The notes: generated from the sequence alone by a model not told the origin. DNA of 64,000 bases from Micromonospora chokoriensis (GCF_900091505.1 NZ_LT607409.1:4526001-4590000), one strand, 5' to 3'. Counted from the first letter of the stretch, positions 50,628 through 61,853 are shown. A program made the numbers and translations.

Positions 50628-51703
50628 GCCGGCCTCCGGTGCGGCAGCAGCCGAATCTCGATCCGGCCGGTGCGGGGCGCGGCGAGCCGCCGCAGCTCCT
50701 GGCGCACGGCGAACTCGACCTCCGCGTGCGCCGCGGGGTCGCCGGTGGCGCGCACCCGGGGCCGCCACTGGTCACCGCGCCGCCGCACGCGCACCCGTGC
50801 CCGACGAACACCCGGCACGGTCCCGGCCGCGTCGGTCAGCCGGCGTTCCACGCACCGTCTGCGCAGGTGCCAGCCGTCCCGCTCGTCGACGCGCAGCCGG
50901 GACGGTGTCCAGCGGCGCAGTTGGGCGACCAGGATGACCAGGCCCGACAGGATGGCCGCGCCGGCGCCGGTGCGGACGTCCGGGTCGTGCCACCGGGCGT
51001 TGGTCAACGCGTCGTACCAACCGGTGCGGGCGAGCAGCGACGCCGGGCGGCCCAGCGTGACCAGCAGCGCCTGAACGGCCAGCAGCACCCCGCCGACCAG
51101 CAGCACGACGGCCAGCAGCGCCGAGGCGGCCCGGTTGACCATGCGCATGCCGGCCTCGGGTCGCCGGGCCGGTGGTCCTGGGTCGGCGTGGTACGCCCCG
51201 GGGACGATCAGGTCGTCCACCGTGATGGTCACCGCGGCCACGGTGAGGCCGGTTTCGGCGGCCACCCGGTCGGCGACGGCGATCCGGACCGCCTCGGTGA
51301 CGGCGGGCACGCTGTACCCGTACGTGGTGACCAGGTGCAGGTCGAGCCCCACGGTGGTGTCGGCCAGCCGGACGGTGGCCGGGTGGGCGTCGGTGACGCC
51401 GGGCACCTGGCGGGCCGCGTGGGCAGCGATCCGGGCGACGTCCGCCGTCTCGGCGGTGCTCCGCCGCGGGGCGGTCCCGGTGGTGCGGGGGTTCGCGTCG
51501 ACGGTGTCGGCGCTCGCTGCGACGCCGACCGGCGGGGCGGACGGACGGGCGGCCACGGGTCGCGGTGGAAGTCGGTGGTGCCGTCCCGCTCGATCGGTGC
51601 GCGGGCGACGGCGGATGGTCGGATCACCGGCCAGGCGAGGTCGACGGGCGCGCGGGTCGTCCCGACCGTTGCCGGCGCGGCTGCCGAGCTGCTGTCGCGA
51701 CAT
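50624..51703 (-). CDS. Asp23/Gls24 domain fused to a DUF6286-like membrane domain
   Basis: A 359-residue protein. A basic, disordered ~85-residue head is followed by an Asp23-type domain (VARIAAHAARQVPGV, VGLDLHLVTTYGYSVPAVTEAV, VAAVTITVDDLIV), then a segment with two membrane helices (ALLAVVLLVGGVLLAV, ILSGLVILVAQLRRW) and a basic DUF6286-like tail. These are usually separate genes in actinomycetes; here they share one frame. Likely an envelope-stress scaffold. ATG 51703 has GGGAGGT. Confidence 0.65.
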   Translation of the reverse strand: MSRQQLGSRAGNGRDDPRARRPRLAGDPTIRRRPRTDRAGRHHRLPPRPVAARPSAPPVGVAASADTVDANPRTTGTAPRRSTAETADVARIAAHAARQVPGVTDAHPATVRLADTTVGLDLHLVTTYGYSVPAVTEAVRIAVADRVAAETGLTVAAVTITVDDLIVPGAYHADPGPPARRPEAGMRMVNRAASALLAVVLLVGGVLLAVQALLVTLGRPASLLARTGWYDALTNARWHDPDVRTGAGAAILSGLVILVAQLRRWTPSRLRVDERDGWHLRRRCVERRLTDAAGTVPGVRRARVRVRRRGDQWRPRVRATGDPAAHAEVEFAVRQELRRLAAPRTGRIEIRLLPHRRPA

Positions 51704-52068
51704 GCTGACCTCCCGGCCGGTCCGCGACCGGCGACTCCGCTGGATACACCCCAACCGAGTCTTCGGAACGCGGTTCATCTGTGAGTTAGGCCACATGCCG
51801 CCTGCTCGGCGCTGCCCTGGAGCGTGATCCACACCAGGTCCCCCGATGTGGCGGTATCCGCCCCCAGATGATCGCCCCACTTCACCGATCTCGGGTTGAC
51901 CTTGCTCGGCGGGCGCGGAGCCTTCGTGTGCATTTCGAGGGCCGGTGATCGGCGCCGGCGAGTAGCGGCCGGGCGGCGCGTCCGAAGCGGGCGTGCCGCC
52001 GAGGCCTACCCCATGATCGACCGCCTAGACTCGGCCCGGCTCGACCGACCGGCGGATGGATCAGGCAG
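51704..52068. other. Divergent intergenic region
   Basis: This 365-base gap holds the promoters of the Asp23 operon (-) and the DUF2726-like gene (+); TAGACT at 52026-52031 may be the + strand -10. A copy of the palindromic element's right arm (CCCATGATCGAC) is at 52010-52021. No further gene is supported. Confidence 0.4.
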
Positions 52069-52950
52069 ATGACGAGCATCGGCAGCGACGACCGCGGCTG
52101 GCTGCGGACGGTGTCCGCCGAGAGCGGACGCGACACGCTGCTCAGCCGCGCCGGCCAGCGGATCCAGACGAACCGCAGGCTCAGTGACCTGGTCCAGGGG
52201 CGGCCGCCCGGCGTCACCGGCAGCCAGTGGAGTTCGGCCAGCCGCGCCAGCTTCGACTTCGTGGTCTGCTCGGCTGACACCGGCCGCGCGGTCGTCGCTG
52301 TGGAGATCGGCCCGGTCGCGGCCGCCGGCTCGGCGGAGCAGCGCGTCGAGCGGCTGAAGGACGCGGTGAGCGAGGCCGCCGGCCTGCCCGTGCTGCGAAT
52401 CGGTTCTCCGACGTTGACGGCGACCGAGCACGGGCGTCGCCTCGTGGAGTACGTGATCGACGCGCGCGCCTACGCCGCCGGTAGCGCCGCGCTGGCCACC
52501 TCCGACGACGAACCGGTCCCGACGGGTTTCCGGGACATCCTCGGCCGGTTGCCGGACGGCCGTACCGGAGCGGTCAACGACCTCGGCGCGCTGACCCGCG
52601 CGGCGGTGGTGGAGGCGTACGTGGCCGGGCGGGTGGCCGATCCGATCGTGCGGGGACTGCACGTCCGCTGGGCGGACGGGCCGGCGCAGGGGTGGAGTTG
52701 GGTGCAGGTCCGCCCCGACGCGTGCCTCGTCGAGCGGGTCTCGGTGATCGAGCACCGCTTCTCCTGCGGGATCGACCCGGCCCGGCTGGCCGAGGATCTC
52801 GCCACGGTCGCGGTCGGGGAGCGACTGCGGGACGACGCCGTCGCCGAGCTGGTGCCACGCGCCGAGTTGACCGCGCAGATCGTCGCGCTGAGTCGACGTC
52901 GCGACGAACTGGTCGGCGGGTTCGCCTTCGACCACCTCTGCGCCGACTGA
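52069..52950 (+). CDS. DUF2726-like protein
   Basis: A 293-residue protein. The stretch SRASFDFVVCSADTGRAVVAVEIGP, followed by a helix and AGLPVLRIGS, resembles the DUF2726 core, which has a restriction-endonuclease-like fold. Only one acidic residue of the usual active site is evident (VEIG), so nuclease activity is doubtful. The C-terminal half is unrecognised. Confidence 0.5.
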   Translation: MTSIGSDDRGWLRTVSAESGRDTLLSRAGQRIQTNRRLSDLVQGRPPGVTGSQWSSASRASFDFVVCSADTGRAVVAVEIGPVAAAGSAEQRVERLKDAVSEAAGLPVLRIGSPTLTATEHGRRLVEYVIDARAYAAGSAALATSDDEPVPTGFRDILGRLPDGRTGAVNDLGALTRAAVVEAYVAGRVADPIVRGLHVRWADGPAQGWSWVQVRPDACLVERVSVIEHRFSCGIDPARLAEDLATVAVGERLRDDAVAELVPRAELTAQIVALSRRRDELVGGFAFDHLCAD

Positions 52951-53246
52951 CGCCGTACCCGTTCCACCTGCTGATTCACTGCTCCGCCCCGCCTCCGGGT
53001 CGGGTCGCGGCAATTTCCTGTGAACTGGTTGAACCATCTCGCTCGCCGCCCCGTACTCCTGCGCGAATGAACAGGATCTCCCCACTCGCGTCGTCGGGAC
53101 CCGGGGGACGGTGTGGAAAGGGCATCGTCGGCCATCGACGCATTACCGGGTAGGTCACGGTGCTCGCCGCCGTGGCGTGCCATCTCACATCCGTCGGTCC
53201 GCCGAGGGCAGGAATCCACAACCGGATCGAGAAGGAGAGCAATTCG

Positions 53247-54506
53247 ATGCGCAGGTCCACTCGGGCGCGCCGGTCACCCGGCAACGCGCGGAGCAAGCGT
53301 CTGTTGGCCGTTGTCGGCACGCTCGCGGTGTTCGGCGGAGTCGTCGCCGTGACCCAGATTTCGTCGGCCCAGGACCGGCGGACCAATAAGCCCCGCCCGG
53401 CCGCTGGGCAGTGCGTGGAACCGAGCCCGGGCGCGACCGCGCCGAGCGGCGGCGGTTCCACCAGCCGAACCTGGCAGAACGGTCGGTGGGTGCGCAACCA
53501 CTGGGGTGACGGGCAGCAGTCGGTCCCCGAGTGCGAGGATGGAAAGGACGGCACGGTCGGCACCGGCACGGCCATCGCCTGCCCGGACGTGACGGCCAAG
53601 CTGCCGCAGGTGCCGGACCGGGCGCGGGCCGAGGTGGACCGCAACCTGGCTCAGCTGCAGGCGCAGATCGCCGAGGCGGACCGCCGGCTCGCCGCCGAGG
53701 GCAACAAGGGTGAGGCGTTCATCCGTAACGCGATCCTGCAACCGCTGGCCGGCAAGCGGCGCGCGGTGCTGGACCGGATCACGACCGCCATCGACCGCGT
53801 CGGCCCCCGACCGCAGGGTCTCGCCGAACTCGCCACCTGCACGGTGCAGCCGACCAACAACGGTGGCGGCAACAACGGCAGCGGCAGCAGCCCCACCACG
53901 ACGCCCGGTGGCGGCAACAACGGTGGCGGCAACAACGGTGGCGGCAACGCCCCCGGCGCCGGTCTCGGCGTGCTGGCCAACGACTGCGACGAGAGCCGGC
54001 TCCAGCCGCACGACGGCTTCCAGAACGGCAACCGGTGCGTGAGCACCGAGTTCGGTGAGGTCGGCGCCGCCGCGAACAACCCGTCGCTGCTCATCACCCA
54101 GTTCCCCCAGCAGGTCGGCCAGAATCAGGCCTTCACCCTGCGGGTCAGCACCCGCAACCTGGTCCGCGACCGCTTCCTGGCGGCCGGTCAGGGCGGCTAC
54201 TACGTGGAGAGCTCGCTGCTCAACGCCCAGGGCCTGGTCCGGGGTCACTTCCACACCGCGTGCCGGATGCTGGACAGCCTGACCACCCCGCCGGAGCCGC
54301 AGGAGGTGCCTGCGTTCTTCGTCGCGACCGAGGACGGTCGCGGTGGGGCCCAGCCCGACGAGGTGACCATCCAGGTTCCGGGCCTGCCGGAGTCGGGCAC
54401 CGCGCAGTGCTCCGTCTGGGCCGGTGACGGCTCGCACCGTCTGCCGATGATGGAACGGGCGAACCAGACCCCCGCGTTCGACTCGGTGCGCATCACCGTC
54501 AACTGA
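53247..54506 (+). CDS. Secreted protein of unknown function with Asn/Gly-rich linker
   Basis: A 419-residue exported protein. The signal sequence has basic RSKR and core LLAVVGTLAVFGGVVAV with an SSAQ end. A helical segment (~residues 135-200, VDRNLAQLQAQIAEADRRLAAEG) is followed by a 35-residue linker built from NNGGG/GSG repeats and a beta-rich C-terminal domain with paired cysteines. I know no function. AAGGAGA precedes ATG 53247. A strong terminator follows. Confidence 0.6.
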   Translation: MRRSTRARRSPGNARSKRLLAVVGTLAVFGGVVAVTQISSAQDRRTNKPRPAAGQCVEPSPGATAPSGGGSTSRTWQNGRWVRNHWGDGQQSVPECEDGKDGTVGTGTAIACPDVTAKLPQVPDRARAEVDRNLAQLQAQIAEADRRLAAEGNKGEAFIRNAILQPLAGKRRAVLDRITTAIDRVGPRPQGLAELATCTVQPTNNGGGNNGSGSSPTTTPGGGNNGGGNNGGGNAPGAGLGVLANDCDESRLQPHDGFQNGNRCVSTEFGEVGAAANNPSLLITQFPQQVGQNQAFTLRVSTRNLVRDRFLAAGQGGYYVESSLLNAQGLVRGHFHTACRMLDSLTTPPEPQEVPAFFVATEDGRGGAQPDEVTIQVPGLPESGTAQCSVWAGDGSHRLPMMERANQTPAFDSVRITVN

Positions 54507-54520
54507 CCGGACGCACCAAC

Positions 54521-54565
54521 GACGGCCGGTCACCCGGGGCGACAACCCCCGGGTGACCGGCCGTC
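54521..54565 (+). terminator. Hairpin terminator of the secreted-protein gene
   Basis: Perfect 19-base arms (54521-54539, 54547-54565) with a 7-base loop, 14 bases after the stop codon. The strongest hairpin in the window. Confidence 0.75.
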
Positions 54566-54592
54566 GCGCTGTCGGGATCACCCGGACAAGCC

Positions 54593-54626
54593 GACGGGGC
54601 CCCGCCGTTTCCGGCGGGGCCCCGTC
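54593..54626 (-). terminator. Hairpin terminator of lsr2
   Basis: Perfect 15-base arms (54593-54607, 54612-54626) with a TTTC loop, directly past the lsr2 stop at 54640 on the - strand. Confidence 0.7.
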
Positions 54627-54639
54627 GTCGACTCGCGCG

Positions 54640-54987
54640 TCAGCGGCTCTTGTACGCCTCGACGACCTCGACCGGGATCCGGCCCCGTTCGGAAATCTTG
54701 TAGCCGTTCTTCACGGCCCATTCCCGGATTGCGCGGTTCTGCTCGCGATCCATTCCCGCGCCGGCGGGTCGCCCCGGACGCCGGACCGAGCGCGCGCTCT
54801 CGACCGGGCCGCGCCCGATCCGCCGACCCGCATTGATGTACGGATCCAGCGCCTTGCGAAGGACGCCGGCATTCTCGTCCGAGACATCGATCGTGTAGGC
54901 GACGCCGTCGAGACTGAACTCGACCGTCCGATCGGCCTTCCCACCGTCGAGGTCGTCGGTCAGGACCGTGATTACTTTTCTCGCCAT
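54640..54987 (-). CDS. lsr2: Lsr2 nucleoid-associated protein
   Basis: A 115-residue xenogeneic silencer that bridges AT-rich DNA. The N-terminal oligomerisation domain (VITVLTDDLDGGKADRTVEFSLDG) and the C-terminal DNA-binding helix pair (REQNRAIREWAVKNGYKISERGRIP, whose RGR enters the minor groove) are both complete. A possible promoter on the - strand is TTGTTG (55052-55057)-N16-TAGGTC (55030-55035). Confidence 0.95.
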   Translation of the reverse strand: MARKVITVLTDDLDGGKADRTVEFSLDGVAYTIDVSDENAGVLRKALDPYINAGRRIGRGPVESARSVRRPGRPAGAGMDREQNRAIREWAVKNGYKISERGRIPVEVVEAYKSR

Positions 54988-55132
54988 TGCCGATTACTCC
55001 CTGTGTGCGGCGGGATGTGTCCAAAGTCTGACCTATCACCCCCGGAATCCGCAACAATACGCGTCCTATTCATTCGGCGCGTCGCGATTCCGTTACCGAG
55101 CAAAACCGTGAATCGGGGCGGATGAAGTCGCC

Positions 55133-55756
55133 TCATTCGCCGAGAAGGCCGGCGTGCCCGGCGACGGCGGCCGCCTCCGCCCGGTTGGAAACCCGCAACT
55201 TGCGCAGCAACGCGGCGGTCATTCGTTTCACCGTCCGCTCGGAGACATGCAGTTCGTCGGCGATGTCGACGGTGTGGCGGCCGGAGGCGATCGCCCGCAG
55301 CAGCCGGCGTTCCTCGCCGTCCAGGTCGACGGGCGTCGCGTGGGTGGGGCGCAGCATCGCGTGCAGCAGTGCGGCCGGGAGGACCGCCCACCCGTCGAGG
55401 ACGGCCCGCAGCGGGGTCAGCAGTGCCTCCGGCTCGCTGGTCTTCGGCAGGAACCCCTCGGCACCGGCCCGCAGCGCCTCCATCGCCGCTGCCGGGTCGG
55501 TGGCACCGGACATCGCGACCACGCGTATCCGGGGGGTGGTCCGTCGGATCGCTGCCACCGCCCGGATGCCGCCCGGCGGCGGCATGTGCAGGTCGACCAG
55601 GGCCAGGTCGGGTCGGCAGCGGCTGACCAGCGCCGCCGCGGCGGCGGCGTCGCCGGTGGAGGCGACCACCTCGGCCCGGCCGTCGGTGCTGACGGGGAGC
55701 AGCAGTTCGAGGCCGCGGACGAAGAGGGGGTGATCGTCCACGACGACGATTCGCAT
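55133..55756 (-). CDS. NarL/LuxR-type response regulator
   Basis: A 207-residue regulator. The receiver domain has the acidic pair in VVDDHPLF, the phospho-acceptor Asp in LALVDLHMPPPGG, and Lys in FLPKTSEP. The C-terminal LuxR helix-turn-helix reads IADELHVSERTVKRMTAALLRKL. It is divergent from the histidine kinase gene with 83 bases between. Confidence 0.88.
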   Translation of the reverse strand: MRIVVVDDHPLFVRGLELLLPVSTDGRAEVVASTGDAAAAAALVSRCRPDLALVDLHMPPPGGIRAVAAIRRTTPRIRVVAMSGATDPAAAMEALRAGAEGFLPKTSEPEALLTPLRAVLDGWAVLPAALLHAMLRPTHATPVDLDGEERRLLRAIASGRHTVDIADELHVSERTVKRMTAALLRKLRVSNRAEAAAVAGHAGLLGE

Positions 55757-55839
55757 GGTGGAGGCTCCCGGCATGTCTGCGCCGTTCCCCAGCGGGTACC
55801 GATCATGCGGGTACGCACCGAACGAGGGGAGTCGGGTGG

Positions 55840-56559
55840 ATGCGCGCACGCCACGGTTTGCAGGGCCTGCTGCGAGGGTTGCGCCGGATCGAGCCCACTT
55901 CGGGTGACCTGCGAGCACCGGTGGCCGATCCGGAGTTGCTGCTGCGGGTGTTGTGCCACGAGTTCCGTACACCGATCAGCACCCTGACCTCGCTGACCCG
56001 CGCGTTGGCCGACGAGCACCGCGAGCTGAGCGGAACCGACCGGCGGGCGATCACCGCGCTGGCCCGCGACCAGGCCGCCCACCTGCAGAGCCTGCTGCGC
56101 GACGCCACGGCCGGCACCGGCGCGCTGGCGCCGGCCCCCGCACCGGAGCCGACCGTCGCGCTGGCGGGCATCCTGCGGGAGGCCGCCGCGCTGGTGCCGG
56201 TCGGCCGGCGGCGGGTGCGGGCCACCCGGTCGGCCGGATCGTGCCCGGTGCCGGCCGGGAGGACCCGTCAGGTGCTCGTCAACCTGGTGGAGAACGCGCT
56301 GCGGCACGGGCCGTCGCAGGGGCAGGTCGGGCTCTACGCCACGGTGCGCGGCCCCGGCCTGAGCATGTTGGTCACCGACGAGGGCCGCGTCGACGACGCG
56401 CTGCTCGCCGCACTGCGCCGCCCGGTGCCGGCGCCCGGGATGTCCGGGTTGGGGCTGTGGATCGTCCGGCAGCTCGTCGCAGTGGATGGGGGAACGCTAC
56501 GGGCGCACCGGTTGCAGCCGCGCGGCGCGGCGCTGGAGGTGCTGCTTCCGGTGCGCTGA
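55840..56559 (+). CDS. Short cytoplasmic sensor histidine kinase
   Basis: A 239-residue kinase. The HisKA phospho-accepting His is in LCHEFRTPIS, the N box in VNLVENALRHG, and the G boxes in VTDEGR and MSGLGLWIVRQLV. It has no membrane segment and no obvious input domain; only ~30 residues precede the dimerisation helix. It probably phosphorylates the divergent NarL-type regulator, an unusual pairing because such regulators mostly work with HisKA_3 kinases. Confidence 0.8.
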   Translation: MRARHGLQGLLRGLRRIEPTSGDLRAPVADPELLLRVLCHEFRTPISTLTSLTRALADEHRELSGTDRRAITALARDQAAHLQSLLRDATAGTGALAPAPAPEPTVALAGILREAAALVPVGRRRVRATRSAGSCPVPAGRTRQVLVNLVENALRHGPSQGQVGLYATVRGPGLSMLVTDEGRVDDALLAALRRPVPAPGMSGLGLWIVRQLVAVDGGTLRAHRLQPRGAALEVLLPVR

Positions 56560-56594
56560 CCCCGCCGGGACACGGGTTGGCCCGGCCGGGTCAC

Positions 56595-56631
56595 CGGTAC
56601 GGGAACGGCTGCACTGCCAATTCCCGTACCG
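56595..56631. promoter_or_regulatory. Inverted repeat just upstream of the manganese catalase gene
   Basis: Perfect 11-base arms (CGGTACGGGAA 56595-56605, TTCCCGTACCG 56621-56631) separated by 15 bases. The right arm abuts the ribosome-binding site, so it could be an operator or an mRNA hairpin that masks the start. Confidence 0.45.
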
Positions 56632-56641
56632 AGGGGGTCAG

Positions 56642-57511
56642 ATGTTCAGTCACGTCAAGGATCTGCAGTTCGAGGCCAAACCGGACGGCCCGGACGCCGC
56701 GTTCGCCCGCCGCCTGCAGGAGGTGCTGGGCGGCAAGTGGGGTGAGATGACCGTCGCCAACCAGTACCTCTTCCAGGGGTGGAACTGCCGCCTGCCCGGC
56801 AGGTACAAGGATCTGCTGCTCGACGTCGGCACCGAGGAGATGGGCCACGTCGAGATGATCTGCACGATGATCACCCGGTTGTTGGACAGCGCGCCGTTGT
56901 CGCTGTCGGAGGGGATCGCGGAGGATCCCGGCGGGGCGGCGATCTACGCCGGCTCGAATCCGGCGCACTTCATTCACGCCGGGGCCGGAGCCTTGCCCGC
57001 TGATTCCAACGGGGTGCCGTGGAACGGCGCGTACGTCACCGCCAGCGGCAACCTGCTGGCCGACTTCCAGCTCAACGTGACAGCGGAGGCGCAGGGTCGG
57101 CTCCAGGTCGCCCGGTTGTTCCACATGACCGACGACCCGGGCGTCAAGCAGATGCTGCGCTTCCTGCTGGCCCGCGACACGATGCACCAGAACATGTGGC
57201 TGGCCGCCATCGAACAGCTCAAGGAGGACGGGCTGGAGGACATGCCGGTGCCGGAGGCGTTCCCGGACTCCGGCGACCTCACCGAGGAGTACGGCTACAC
57301 GTACCTCGGGTTCTCCTCGGGCACGGACGCGGCGCAGAGCCGCTGGGCGTCCGGACCGTCGCCGGACGGCAAGGGCGAGTTCCGGTACGACGACGACCCG
57401 CGTGCGAACGCCCCGGAGCCGGTGCTGCCCCCGGGAGATCCCCGGCTGTACGCCACCATCCCGGGGGTGACCGGCTCGATCGCGAACACGGTCGAGAGCA
57501 CGCTCACCTGA
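56642..57511 (+). CDS. Manganese (non-heme) catalase
   Basis: A 289-residue di-manganese catalase that splits hydrogen peroxide. The ferritin-like core carries the metal ligands in LLLDVGTEEMGHVEMI and in LNVTAEAQGRLQVARLFHM, with FLLARDTMHQNMW following. ATG 56642 is preceded by GAGGGGG. Single gene, ended by a hairpin. Confidence 0.9.
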   Translation: MFSHVKDLQFEAKPDGPDAAFARRLQEVLGGKWGEMTVANQYLFQGWNCRLPGRYKDLLLDVGTEEMGHVEMICTMITRLLDSAPLSLSEGIAEDPGGAAIYAGSNPAHFIHAGAGALPADSNGVPWNGAYVTASGNLLADFQLNVTAEAQGRLQVARLFHMTDDPGVKQMLRFLLARDTMHQNMWLAAIEQLKEDGLEDMPVPEAFPDSGDLTEEYGYTYLGFSSGTDAAQSRWASGPSPDGKGEFRYDDDPRANAPEPVLPPGDPRLYATIPGVTGSIANTVESTLT

Positions 57512-57531
57512 GGTGTCAGGTCGGGTCGCCA

Positions 57532-57550
57532 CGCTGGTCGGGGCGACCCG
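57532..57550 (+). terminator. Short hairpin after the catalase gene
   Basis: CGGGTCGCC (57532-57540) can pair with GGCGACCCG (57542-57550), but only one base lies between, so the outer 7-8 pairs would form. It starts 20 bases past the stop. Confidence 0.35.
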
Positions 57551-57607
57551 GCGGGCCGGCGGTGGAGTGGCCTGGGTCACAAGCCGGAACAAGGGGAACG
57601 CTTCGTT

Positions 57608-57630
57608 ACTTGAGCCAGGCACGCTCAAGT
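57608..57630 (+). promoter_or_regulatory. HAIR-type operator (HspR binding site) upstream of lon
   Basis: ACTTGAGC-N7-GCTCAAGT is a perfect inverted repeat with the 7-base spacing of the HspR-associated inverted repeat (consensus CTTGAGT-N7-ACTCAAG). It lies 21 bases before ATG 57652. In Streptomyces, lon is part of the HspR heat-shock regulon. Confidence 0.8.
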
Positions 57631-57651
57631 CAACGTGATGGCAGGTGTTCC

Positions 57652-59982
<2,331 letters not shown>

Positions 59983-59992
59983 CTCTCCGACC

Positions 59993-60033
59993 GCGACGAC
60001 CCCCGCCGTTCCCGTGACGGCGGGGGTCGTCGC
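59993..60033 (+). terminator. Hairpin terminator of lon
   Basis: Perfect 17-base arms (59993-60009, 60017-60033) with a 7-base loop, ten bases after the lon stop. Confidence 0.7.
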
Positions 60034-60116
60034 TGTCCGCGCGTCGAGCGCTACTGTCTCGCTCGAAGCGTCAACCACCTCTCCGCCGCGAGGCGGTGCC
60101 CCCGGAGGTAAACCCC

Positions 60117-60521
60117 GTGAACCTGGTGCTCTGGATCCTCCAGATCATTCTCGCCGCTGTCTTCGCCGGCGCCGGCCTGGCCAAGCTGACCCAACCCAAG
60201 GACAAGCTGCGCGAGATGATGCGATGGGTGGATCCGGTCCCGCCGTCGCAGGTCAAGGCCCTCGGCTTCGTCGAGGTGCTGGCCGCCGTCGGGCTCGTGC
60301 TGCCACCACTCACCGGCGTCGCCACCGTGCTCACCCCACTCGCCGCCGTGGGCCTGGTCATCGTCATGATCGGCGGCATCCTGGTGCACCTTCGTGACAC
60401 GAAGAAGCAGGACACCCAGGAGGGGCGTCGCACGGAGGTCCAGGGCGCGATCACCTGCGCGGTGCTGCTGGTGCTCGCCGCCGTGGTGGCCTGGGGTCGC
60501 TTCGGGCCGTACTCCTTCTGA
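60117..60521 (+). CDS. Small DoxX-like membrane protein
   Basis: A 134-residue protein with four membrane helices; LAAVFAGAGLAKLTQPKDKLRE is the DoxX-type first helix and loop. GTG 60117 has GGAGGT nine bases upstream and is preferred over an upstream start. Function unknown. It is shorter than the DoxX-like protein at 47521. Confidence 0.75.
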   Translation: MNLVLWILQIILAAVFAGAGLAKLTQPKDKLREMMRWVDPVPPSQVKALGFVEVLAAVGLVLPPLTGVATVLTPLAAVGLVIVMIGGILVHLRDTKKQDTQEGRRTEVQGAITCAVLLVLAAVVAWGRFGPYSF

Positions 60522-60653
60522 CCGCGCCTCGTTCCACCGCTTGGGCGAGGGGCATCGGGCCGTCCCACGCGCGTCCCCAGCCGACGGTGATCCGCTGTAG
60601 AGTCTGCCCGCTGCTCGACGCGGCACCCGACGGAAGAGAGGCGTGATCCGATC

Positions 60654-61853
60654 GTGAGTGCACCTGGTGCGGTACCGCCGGCAGTGCCACAACGGTCAGA
60701 TCCGGCGGGGCGGCGGTTGGGCCGGCGGGTGTTCTTCGCTGGCGGAGCGGGCGCTGCGGTGGCGACGACGGTGGCTACTCTCGCGGTCGCGGGGCAGACC
60801 GGTGCGCCTTCGGTCGCGACCGTGCGGGAGGCCCCCCTCAGCCTGCGGGACCCCCGGGTCGGTTGCCTGCTCGACGGCAGAGACGAATCAGCCAAGATCA
60901 TCGCTGCGCTCGGCCTGCTGCCGTCCGATGGTGGGGAGATCCACCAGCCGGTGGGGAGGCTCGGCCTCGGATCCGAGGTGGCATTTCCGGCGAACGTGAC
61001 CTGGACCGGAGAGAACATCGGCTCGGCGATCATCCAGCCGGCTCCGGGCTACACCGGCCGCCTGATCTCAACGGGCAAGTACAACCAGATCTCCAACGTG
61101 CACTTCCACGGCATGCGGACCTCGAACGTGTTGCTGACTGTCCGTGGCCCCCGCTCCACCTTCCACCACCTGCACCTCAGTAACTCGGGTAGTCACGGGA
61201 TGGAATTCGTCGGCACGGACGAGAACGCCAGCGCCCACGCCAACAAGATCACCGACATCAACATCGAGGACTGCCTCGGCGTCGGCATCTTCGTCAACGC
61301 CGTGGCGTACGACAACGAGTTCCTCAACGTCTGGGTCGGGGAGTGCCGGACGGGCGTGCGGCTGCACGACGGCGCCTGTTTCTTCGACAACCTCCACGTC
61401 TGGGGATGCGTCGGCAACGGTGTCGAGCTAGGCGACAGCGCCCATCGGAACATCTTCCAGAACATCTACGTGGAATCGAACGGCACGGGTGGCGCCGGCA
61501 GCGGAGTCGTCCTTTGGCAGGTCTGGGGGAACCAGTTTGTCGGCGGCCGGCTGTGGCGTAACGCCTCCAACGGCATCGAGCTCTACTCGTCCGGACGTAC
61601 CCGGATCATGGGTCTCGACATCCACGACAACGGGGAGAACGGCATCCGCGGCCGCGATTCCGCAATGTGTCAGGTGATCGGTAACCAGTTCTACGACGAC
61701 ACGACGCCACGCCGGCAGGACCGACCGATCGTCACCGTTGGCACGAGCAACAACTGGATCGTCAGCAACAACGTGATGCGGGCCTACGACCACGCGTCCG
61801 GTGGCATGTCGTTGGCTGGGGGCAACAACGTGGTAAGCGGAAACATCGAGTAG
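60654..61853 (+). CDS. Tat-exported parallel beta-helix protein
   Basis: A 399-residue protein. LGRRVFFAGGAGAAVATT is a twin-arginine signal, followed by beta-helix repeats with Asn-rich turns (ITDINIEDCLGVGIFVNAV, NLHVWGCVGNGVELGDS, LDIHDNGENGIRG). It resembles phage-tailspike or pectin-lyase-like proteins, but a catalytic set is not evident. GTG 60654; codon usage is somewhat less GC-biased than in its neighbours, suggesting later acquisition. Confidence 0.7.
   Translation: MSAPGAVPPAVPQRSDPAGRRLGRRVFFAGGAGAAVATTVATLAVAGQTGAPSVATVREAPLSLRDPRVGCLLDGRDESAKIIAALGLLPSDGGEIHQPVGRLGLGSEVAFPANVTWTGENIGSAIIQPAPGYTGRLISTGKYNQISNVHFHGMRTSNVLLTVRGPRSTFHHLHLSNSGSHGMEFVGTDENASAHANKITDINIEDCLGVGIFVNAVAYDNEFLNVWVGECRTGVRLHDGACFFDNLHVWGCVGNGVELGDSAHRNIFQNIYVESNGTGGAGSGVVLWQVWGNQFVGGRLWRNASNGIELYSSGRTRIMGLDIHDNGENGIRGRDSAMCQVIGNQFYDDTTPRRQDRPIVTVGTSNNWIVSNNVMRAYDHASGGMSLAGGNNVVSGNIE

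Noticed and set aside
53895..53955. Repeat array in the secreted protein gene as a CRISPR or VNTR
   Set aside because: The GGTGGCGGCAACAAC units are codons of an Asn/Gly linker in frame, so they are a protein low-complexity region.
55757..55839. GGGTAC boxes as SigB-type promoters between the two-component genes
   Set aside because: Two copies exist, but no matching -35 at a suitable distance was convincing.
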